Source: an uncultured Clostridiaceae bacterium (GTDB lineage: Bacteria > Bacillota > Clostridia > TANB77 > CAG-508). Taken from it: a DNA stretch of 26,696 nucleotides. Shown piece after piece: positions 15,243 through 22,092 of this stretch. Where the stretch lies: positions 1-26,696 of the forward strand of contig CATXTS010000011.1 of assembly GCA_958402495.1 (NCBI GenBank), given 5' to 3'. The first letter of the stretch is position 1; the number at the start of each line of letters is the position of its first letter. The position numbers were made by a program, and so were the translations under genes. The notes beneath the pieces were generated by a model, which was given only the letters and a program-made list of their open reading frames with translations, ran no database searches and was not told the origin of the DNA.

Positions 15243-16249
15243 ATTTTGATGAAGACAGAATCATAAATCCAGAAATAGAAGATTTAGTGGAAGAGAAAAT
15301 TGAGAATTCTCTAAGACCACAAGTGCTTGCTGAATATATTGGACAAGATAAAGTAAAAGAAAACATGAAAATCTATATAGAAGCTGCTAAAAAAAGAAAG
15401 GAACCACTAGATCATGTGTTATTATATGGTCCTCCTGGTCTTGGAAAAACCACTTTAGCAGGTATAATTTCTAATGAAATGCACTCGAACATGAAGATTA
15501 CATCAGGACCTGCTATAGAAAAGCCGGGAGATTTAGCGGCTATTTTAACTAACTTGGCAGAATTTGATGTTTTATTTATAGATGAAATTCATCGATTAAA
15601 TAAAAGCGTTGAAGAAATTTTATATCCTGCTTTGGAAGACTACACATTAGACATTGTTATTGGAAAAGGACCTAGTGCAAAATCCATTCGTTTGGATTTA
15701 CCCAAATTTACTTTAATCGGAGCAACTACTAAGGCAGGTTCTTTAACAACACCATTACGTGACCGTTTTGGTATTGTACATCGTTTAGAATTATATTCAG
15801 AAGCAGATTTAGCAACCATTGTTAGACGTTCAGCGGCTATTTTAGAAATGACAATTGATGAAGAATCTAGTAGAGAAATTGCTAGACGTTCTAGAGGAAC
15901 ACCTAGAATCGCCAATCGTTTATTAAAAAGAGTAAGAGATTATGCAGCAGTATTAGCGGATGGGAATGTGGATTTAAAAATTACGAAAATTGCATTAAAT
16001 CGTTTAGAAATTGATGAAATGGGATTAGATGATATTGACCGCAAGATACTAGAAACCATGATTATAAAATATCAAGGAAGACCCATAGGAATTGATACAT
16101 TAGCAACAACCATAGGAGAAGAAGTAGAAACTGTAGAAGATGTATATGAACCATATTTAATTCAAATTGGATTTATTGCTAGAACACCCAGAGGAAGAAT
16201 TCCTATGCCAGCAGCTTATTACCATATTGGAGTACCATATGAATCATAA
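15239..16249 (+). CDS. ruvB: Holliday junction branch-migration ATPase RuvB
   Basis: 336 residues, standard RuvB length. It is the AAA+ motor that with RuvA drives branch migration of Holliday junctions during recombination and repair. Visible: LRPQVLAEYIGQ near the N-terminus, Walker A GPPGLGKTT (about residues 64-72), Walker B FIDEIHR with D115-E116, the sensor region IGATTKAGSLTTPLRDRFG, the arginine-rich ARRSRGTPRIANRLLKRVRD, and the C-terminal winged helix ending in RTPRGR. Its ATG overlaps the stop of the membrane glycosyltransferase, so translation is coupled. ruvA, its usual partner, is not next to it. Housekeeping ruvB in the middle of a glycosylation run is unusual. Confidence 0.98.
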   Translation: MNFDEDRIINPEIEDLVEEKIENSLRPQVLAEYIGQDKVKENMKIYIEAAKKRKEPLDHVLLYGPPGLGKTTLAGIISNEMHSNMKITSGPAIEKPGDLAAILTNLAEFDVLFIDEIHRLNKSVEEILYPALEDYTLDIVIGKGPSAKSIRLDLPKFTLIGATTKAGSLTTPLRDRFGIVHRLELYSEADLATIVRRSAAILEMTIDEESSREIARRSRGTPRIANRLLKRVRDYAAVLADGNVDLKITKIALNRLEIDEMGLDDIDRKILETMIIKYQGRPIGIDTLATTIGEEVETVEDVYEPYLIQIGFIARTPRGRIPMPAAYYHIGVPYES

Positions 16250-16268
16250 ATAAAAAAGGGGAGAACCA

Positions 16269-18212
16269 ATGAAAACAAAAAAACAGAAGTGTATTTTTGT
16301 GTTAAGCTTTTTATTGGCTTTAAGTCTACTATTTTTCTTACTAACAAAGCAATTAGAAACAAATCGAGTGTTTTATGGAGAAAGTAGTATTCAGCAAGAA
16401 GGAACACAAATAGCTAGTACACAACTATATGAGCAAAAGGATGTTATCCAAATAGAACAAAGTTTTGAGGCAAAAGCATCTCAGCTTTCACAAATTAAAA
16501 TTTATTTTTCTATTACCAATTATGGAGAAATTGTACAAAATAAAGATAAAGTTCGTATTGGAATAATGGATGATAAAGGAAATCTTATACATGAAGAAAA
16601 TATCCAGTATACTCATTATTTAGCACAAGAAAATGCTTATCTGTTTACCTTTCCTCAGCAGATACAGTCGAGAGGAAAAGAATATCATTTGTATATACAA
16701 ATGCAGCAAGCCAATATGGGTATAAACTTCTTAAAACAAACCAATACATCTATACCAGTACAAATAAATGGGAAGCAGATAGAAAATACAGTACTAAAAA
16801 TGAAGGATTATTACCAAGATACCATTGCTATGAGAAATACTTATATAGCTTTTTGGACAATTGGCGTTATCAGTACTTTAATAGCTGTTATGTTATATGA
16901 AAGACCAACTTGCAAACCAGAGCAGGTATTTTTATATGTGGTACCATTTTTTTGTATATTATTTACATTAGTTATGCCGATTAGTAAAGGTCATGATGAA
17001 ACGATACACTGGTATAAGGTTTACGAACAAGCAGAGGGCAGATTCTTAGGAACACAAGAACAGGTGTATTTGCCTAAAGGAGTTATTCAAGCTTTTCAAA
17101 TAGAAGATATACAGACAAAAGAAACTTCTTATACATCTATTTTCGAAGAAAAAGAAGATACAATAGATGACCAGAGAGTAACTTTACGAACTAGGACTGC
17201 CACATATTCACCCATTACGTATTTACCACAAATTATTAGTGTCAAAATAACTAGCCTATTTATCAACAATGCAACTATTCTAGCGTATATAGCAAGACTG
17301 AGTAATATAGTAGTTTGTTTACTTTTACTATATAAGGCAATTAAGATAATTCCTTATGGAAAAAATGTTATTTTATTAATTTCTTTGATTCCTATAGCCA
17401 TAGAAGGATTCTCAACGATTAGTGCAGATGGAATGACTATTAGTAGTTCTATTTTATTAATTAGTTATATTTTAAAATTAAGAGAAGAAAGACAAACTCT
17501 CATTACTGGTAAGCAAATAGCTATATTAGGTGTTTTAAGTGTTGTAGTAGCAATTAGTAAAACGGTTTATTTACCACTCGTAGGTATGTTATTTTTACTT
17601 CCAAAAGAAAAATTTCAATCAACTAAAAAGAAAAATTTGATTTTGGTAGGTTTGTTATCAGTGGCAGCTTTGGTAGATATAGGCTGGTATTTTATGAATG
17701 GATTAACGACAACAGCGATTAATAACGCAGCAATTATTCAAAAAGGAATTTTAATGACAGACCCAATAGGTACCATACAATTATTTTTATATACCATGAT
17801 TAGTAGATTTAGTATTTACTTTAATGAAGTATTTGGCGGGAAATTAGGCTGGAATGAATATGTAGATATTTTAATGGTTCCCTATCTTTTAGCTTTTACA
17901 TTATTTGCAGTTAGCATATGTGGAAAAGAGAAGAAGACTAATTTTAGTGTCTTAGAAAAAATAGGGATAGGCATGGTTGTTATAGCGATTATAGGGTTAG
18001 TATTTTTGGCCATGTTTATAGAATGGTCAGTACCTGGTTTAGAATACATAGCAGGTGTACAAGGACGTTACTTAATTCCTATTTTATTACCAATTTGTTT
18101 ATTACTAGGTGGCAAATTCTTAGATACTCCTGAAATGAGTAGAAATATTGGAATAGCGGCTTTGTACTTACAAATTTATGTCATTATCTCTATAATGGTG
18201 TATCATATATAA
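16269..18212 (+). CDS. DUF2142 membrane protein (probable GT-C)
   Basis: 647 residues, ATG after AAAAGGGGAG, 19 bp downstream of ruvB. One N-terminal helix (about 8-26) is followed by an extracytoplasmic beta-rich domain to about residue 190, then about ten helices. The mark of DUF2142 is the loop PISKGHDETIHWYKVYEQAEG (about residues 237-257, the acidic pair DE in GHDE being equivalent to the GT-C catalytic loop). A second conserved segment, EWSVPGLEYIAGVQGRYLIP, sits before the last helices. Members are predicted lipid-linked sugar transferases of cell-surface glycans, but few have been tested. The context, with a polyprenyl-phosphate GT2 and other GT-C genes, supports that role; the sugar is unknown. 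Confidence 0.87.
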   Translation: MKTKKQKCIFVLSFLLALSLLFFLLTKQLETNRVFYGESSIQQEGTQIASTQLYEQKDVIQIEQSFEAKASQLSQIKIYFSITNYGEIVQNKDKVRIGIMDDKGNLIHEENIQYTHYLAQENAYLFTFPQQIQSRGKEYHLYIQMQQANMGINFLKQTNTSIPVQINGKQIENTVLKMKDYYQDTIAMRNTYIAFWTIGVISTLIAVMLYERPTCKPEQVFLYVVPFFCILFTLVMPISKGHDETIHWYKVYEQAEGRFLGTQEQVYLPKGVIQAFQIEDIQTKETSYTSIFEEKEDTIDDQRVTLRTRTATYSPITYLPQIISVKITSLFINNATILAYIARLSNIVVCLLLLYKAIKIIPYGKNVILLISLIPIAIEGFSTISADGMTISSSILLISYILKLREERQTLITGKQIAILGVLSVVVAISKTVYLPLVGMLFLLPKEKFQSTKKKNLILVGLLSVAALVDIGWYFMNGLTTTAINNAAIIQKGILMTDPIGTIQLFLYTMISRFSIYFNEVFGGKLGWNEYVDILMVPYLLAFTLFAVSICGKEKKTNFSVLEKIGIGMVVIAIIGLVFLAMFIEWSVPGLEYIAGVQGRYLIPILLPICLLLGGKFLDTPEMSRNIGIAALYLQIYVIISIMVYHI

Positions 18213-18289
18213 ACAAAAACATCTTAGAGAAATAGGCAACTGGATAATGATTTAAAATCATCGGAATATATCAAAAAGAGGATAAAAAT

Positions 18290-19767
18290 ATGAAAATGAA
18301 TTCAAAAGAAAAAAAAGAAGTTTCTAAAAAACAAATGTTGGTGGTTTTTTATATAACCATTAGCGTTATATTTGCATTACCATCGGTAATCTATCTATTA
18401 CAAAATCACAGTGTTTATCGCTTTATTCATATGTATAGTTATACTTTTACAACAGCATTAACTTCCTCAGAATATATTCTGAACGCTCTTATGTTTATGG
18501 GGTTATGGATAGCATTATCCATACTCTATTACTTATTATTAAAATATCATACCTCTATTTTTAAGAATATCAAGCAAATTTTACTATTTACTAGTATAGT
18601 AGGTATCTTGTTTGTAGCTATCATTCCTTGTACTAGTTTAGATGTATATTCTTATATTGCTAATCGGATGGGTAGATAGCCACTATCAAGAAAATCCATA
18701 TTATACATCTGTTGCTGAAATCACCAATGAGCAAGGCTATGACCAAATGCTGCGGAAAAGTAGCTAGATGCTGGAGAGAAGAACCAGTAGTCTACGGACC
18801 AGTATGGAGCTTAATATGTAAAGGTTTAACTAGCCTTTCCTTTGGAAATATAGATATTGCCTTACTAATTTTCAAATTAGCCTCTTTAGCTATGTATATA
18901 GGCTCCATCTATTTAATCTATCGAATCACTAAGAAAAAATTATTTATGTTACTATTTGCTTTGAATCCAATGGTATTATTTGACGGACTATCCAATGTCC
19001 ATAATGACTTATTCTTAGTATTCTTTATATTACTAGCACTCTATTTTGTCCTAAAAAAGAAGAACTTAAGCTTAGCAGTAGTGGCTATAGCCATAGCAAC
19101 TGGCATCAAATATTTAAGTATCTTGTTATTACCATTTCTAATACTATATATGTTGAGAAAAGAAAAAATAGGGACAAGGGTAGGAAAAGCATTCTTATAT
19201 GGAATCGAATTTATAGGCATTTTAGCAATAGTCTATGCCATTTATGTAAGAGATTTTAATGTATTTGCAGGTATCTTCGTACAACAAAATAAATATGCTA
19301 GATCATTATTTTTAGGCATATGGTATCTATTAAAAGGAAATACCAATTCTATAGATATACTAAAAAACGGATTATTACTTTTATTCATTCTTAGCTATAG
19401 CATTATTGTATTACGTTTATTATTCACTAAAGATGAAAAAAAATTACGCTTTGTACCATTAATCAGAACCTACCAATTATTTTTATGGATATTTACATTT
19501 ATATTAATCACCAATTTTAACTCATGGTATATCATGTGGTTATTACCAACTATGTTCTGGCAAAAAGGAAAACAAATAAAAATGACAACCTATGTATCCA
19601 TAGGCTCTATATTAGCATATGCCATTAGCTATGCAACCATGAAAGACGACGAAACAGTTGGTATACCATATTTTATTTTCATGTTAGGTATCGCTATTTT
19701 ATTATATTATGTGTCCATGCGGACCAGGTCCCAATGGACAAAAATGTCCATTGGGGACAGAGATTAA
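18290..19767 (+). pseudogene. MptB-like GT-C mannosyltransferase, two frameshifts
   Basis: Three frames join into one protein. From 18290 (ATG after AGAGGA) a membrane protein reads to DVYSYIAN; an extra base at about 18665 shifts the frame and an early stop follows at 18677-18679. In the next frame GWVDSHYQENPYYTSVAEIT...QMLRK continues to about 18758. A second extra base, in the AAAA run at 18756-18759, moves it to the frame VARCWREEPVVYGPVW..., which stays open to 19767. DVYSYIANG, ENPYYT and VYGPVW are the conserved first-loop motifs of polyprenol-phosphate-mannose dependent alpha-1,6-mannosyltransferases, with about a dozen helices in total. The in-frame ATG at 18712 lies inside the conserved loop and is not a natural start. 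The last residues (SMRTRSQWTKMSIG) are encoded by palindromic repeat copy D. It is probably inactive unless the shifts are sequencing errors. Confidence 0.82.
19712..19759. repeat. Palindromic repeat family, copy D
   Basis: TGTCCATGCGG, core ACCAGGTCCCAATGGACA (19723-19740), loop AAAA, then TGTCCATTGGGGAC (19745-19758). The stem is nearly perfect with one bulged base. It lies within the last codons of the preceding glycosyltransferase gene and supplies its final residues, with the stop codon a few bases beyond. Confidence 0.85.
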
Positions 19768-19800
19768 ATTAAAAAGATGGAGAAATAAGAGGAGATAGAT

Positions 19801-20355
19801 ATGAAATTATTGTTACATACTTGCTGTGCACCTTGTAGTGTGTATTGTATAGATACTCTAAGAAAAGAGAATATAGAACCGACGCTATATTGGTATAATC
19901 CAAATATTCATCCTTATATGGAATATAAAGCTAGAAGAGATTGTTTAAAGGATTATACACTCAGCATTGGTGTAGAGGCTATTTTTGAGGAAGAGTATGG
20001 TTTGGATACTTTTTGTGAAAATGTAATTCATTGCTTAGAAGATAGATGTAAGACTTATTGCTATTTAGTTCGATTAGAACAAACTGCTCGTTATGCTAAA
20101 GCACATGGTTTTGATACAATTAGTACGACCCTTTTAATTAGTCCTTACCAAAATCATGAAGCTTTGAAAGAGATTGGAGAGAGAATTGCTAAGCAGTATG
20201 GTCTTTCTTTCTTATATCGTGATTTTAGGGTTGGTTTTCGAGAAGGACAGACAAAGGCTAGAGAGCTAGGTTTATATATCCAAAAATATTGTGGTTGTAT
20301 TTTCTCGGAGGAAGATAGATATCAAAAACAGATAATTAGGGATAAAAGTAAATAA
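19801..20355 (+). CDS. queH: Epoxyqueuosine reductase QueH
   Basis: 184 residues, ATG after AGAGGAGAT. QueH reduces epoxyqueuosine to queuosine in the wobble position of GUN-anticodon tRNAs, using an iron-sulfur cluster; it is the non-cobalamin alternative to QueG. Visible: HTCCAPCS at the N-terminus (C8, C9, C12), YNPNIHPYMEYKARR, TTLLISPYQNHE, DFRVGFREGQTKARELGLY and the terminal YCGCIFSEE. The mid-protein cysteine pair reads RCKTYCYLVRLEQTA (C83 and C87), three residues between the cysteines; homologues I know have RCxxCY. That spacing is odd and could affect the cluster. The gene belongs to tRNA modification, not to glycosylation, and is separated from ruvB by two membrane-protein genes. 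Confidence 0.95.
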   Translation: MKLLLHTCCAPCSVYCIDTLRKENIEPTLYWYNPNIHPYMEYKARRDCLKDYTLSIGVEAIFEEEYGLDTFCENVIHCLEDRCKTYCYLVRLEQTARYAKAHGFDTISTTLLISPYQNHEALKEIGERIAKQYGLSFLYRDFRVGFREGQTKARELGLYIQKYCGCIFSEEDRYQKQIIRDKSK

Positions 20356-20393
20356 AAAAGTGTCTTTATTAATGTATATAAGAAGGAGTAGCA

Positions 20394-21929
20394 ATGAAAA
20401 TGAAAAATAAAAAAATAATTCTATTTTGGATATTGATGATAATAGGAATAGCCGTTAGAATTTACCAGTTTCCAGTAGCCATAAATGAATTAAATACAGA
20501 TGAAATTATGACCATTATTAATGCAAAATCGATAGCAGATACTGGAAAAGATATGGGTGGTATTAGTTTCCCTGTGTATTTACATGGATGGGGTGGACAA
20601 AGTGTGGTTTTATTATATTTAATGGCATTAAGTATTAAAATTCTAGGATATACTCTGTTTGCTATTAGATTACCAATGCTGTTAGTCAGTATTCTTGCAC
20701 TTTTTGTTTTTTATGATTTATGTAAAAAGATATGTAAAAACCAAAATATAGCACTGATAGCCCTAGGATTAGTAGCGATATGCCCATGGCAGATATTACA
20801 GTCTATCTGGGCATTGGATTGCAATATGTTTCCACATTTTCTATTATTTGCTATGGATTTATTATATACAGGCATTATTCAGCAAAAAAGAAGTAAACTA
20901 TATCTTTCTATGATACTGTTTGCTGTTTGTCTGTATTGCTACGGAGTAGCTATTTATTTTGTACCAATCTTTTTATTAGTATTTTCTATTTATTTGCTAA
21001 AAATCAAACGTATAAAACTAAAAGAAATCTTAATAAGTGCAGTTATCTTTTTCATGTTTTCTATGCCGATTATTACCATGTTTGCAATTAATGTATTACA
21101 TATAGATAAGAGTATAGAAATCGGTATGATAACCATTCCTTATTATGAAAGCTTACAAAGAACAAAAGATATGTTATTCTTTAGTCCAGAACCAATGCAT
21201 CAATTAACCAATAATGTTCTTTCTACGGCATGGGTAGTCTTTGCACAAACAGATGGTGCAGAATGGAACTCTTCTAAATTATTTGGAACCACTTACCATA
21301 TAACGATGTTATTTGCCATCATAGGGATTGTAACACTTGTAAAGCAAATTATAAAAGATAAAGAAAATGTCAGTTCTGTCATAATATTATTATGGACAGG
21401 GGTTAGTGTATTGACTGGTTTTTTAGTTAATCAAGCAAACATTAATAGATTAAATACTATATGGTATGTCCTACTAATTAGCGCTGCTTTTGGTATTTAT
21501 GCACTATATGAAAAAATAAAATATAAGAAAATATATATAACATTTATATTAACGCTATACACCACGGTATTTATCCTATTTGCTGTCTATTTTCATAGTT
21601 ATTATGTACAAGTAGTCGCACAATCCGGTTGTTTTTCAAGAGGATTTTACCAATCCTTAAATTATGCAAATACCCTAGAAGAAAAGACGATTATTTATGA
21701 TAATATAAAAAATGATGGTTGCTTGGAATTGTATATACAATTTCATCATAATGAAAACAAAAACTATGTAGAGATAAAAGAGGAAGAAGTATTAAGACAA
21801 AAATTAGACAATTTACAAGACGAGGAAGTCCTTATTGTGGATATAGAAGTGAAAGATTATCCAACCGCATATCCAACCAAACAAATAGGTGATTTTTTAA
21901 TTATCCAAAGAGACAATAAAAACGATTGA
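20394..21929 (+). CDS. GT39-like membrane glycosyltransferase (GT-C), second copy
   Basis: 511 residues, ATG after AGAAGGAG. It follows the same plan as the gene at 13512: a first helix (about 8-25), an outer loop with NTDEIMTIINA where D36-E37 are the likely catalytic acidic pair, then FPVYLHGWGGQSVVLLYLMALS and FAIRLPMLL, matching FPVYLTNFGGGQSALYAYLSA and WVSRLPSLL of the other copy. About ten more helices follow, and a small C-terminal outer domain of about 90 residues. It likely moves a sugar from a polyprenyl-phosphate donor to a surface acceptor. The two copies have diverged strongly, so they probably differ in donor or acceptor. Its last codons overlap the promoter of polA. Confidence 0.87.
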   Translation: MKMKNKKIILFWILMIIGIAVRIYQFPVAINELNTDEIMTIINAKSIADTGKDMGGISFPVYLHGWGGQSVVLLYLMALSIKILGYTLFAIRLPMLLVSILALFVFYDLCKKICKNQNIALIALGLVAICPWQILQSIWALDCNMFPHFLLFAMDLLYTGIIQQKRSKLYLSMILFAVCLYCYGVAIYFVPIFLLVFSIYLLKIKRIKLKEILISAVIFFMFSMPIITMFAINVLHIDKSIEIGMITIPYYESLQRTKDMLFFSPEPMHQLTNNVLSTAWVVFAQTDGAEWNSSKLFGTTYHITMLFAIIGIVTLVKQIIKDKENVSSVIILLWTGVSVLTGFLVNQANINRLNTIWYVLLISAAFGIYALYEKIKYKKIYITFILTLYTTVFILFAVYFHSYYVQVVAQSGCFSRGFYQSLNYANTLEEKTIIYDNIKNDGCLELYIQFHHNENKNYVEIKEEEVLRQKLDNLQDEEVLIVDIEVKDYPTAYPTKQIGDFLIIQRDNKND

Positions 21930-21954
21930 TAAAAATTTAGGTACATGATATAGT
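21926..21954 (+). promoter_or_regulatory. Promoter of polA
   Basis: TTGATA at 21926-21931, a 17-bp spacer and TATAGT at 21949-21954 with an extended -10 TGA. The -35 overlaps the stop codon of the upstream gene. A leader of about 130 bases precedes the TTG start; I see no riboswitch in it, only a weak ATCCTA/TAGGAT pairing. Confidence 0.7.
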
Positions 21955-22092
21955 ATATCTTATCCTATAGTGTATCCTAAAAAATTGTAAAAAATAAATC
22001 TAGGATTAGAAAAAATAAAAAATGAGAATGAAACAAACCTGTCAAGGTAAAACTATAGATAAAAATGAAATGATAATAAGGAGGACTTTTCT

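Noticed and set aside
15640..15915. Minus-strand 91-codon open frame inside ruvB, and similar short minus-strand frames inside other genes
   Set aside because: They lie entirely within confirmed genes, lack ribosome binding sites and encode no recognisable protein.
18247..18261. Palindrome ATGATTT-A-AAATCAT as an operator
   Set aside because: AT-rich dyads of this size are expected by chance here and no promoter overlaps it.
21955..22092. Riboswitch or attenuator in the polA leader
   Set aside because: Only a weak six-base pairing (ATCCTA/TAGGAT) is seen; no known aptamer or terminator structure.
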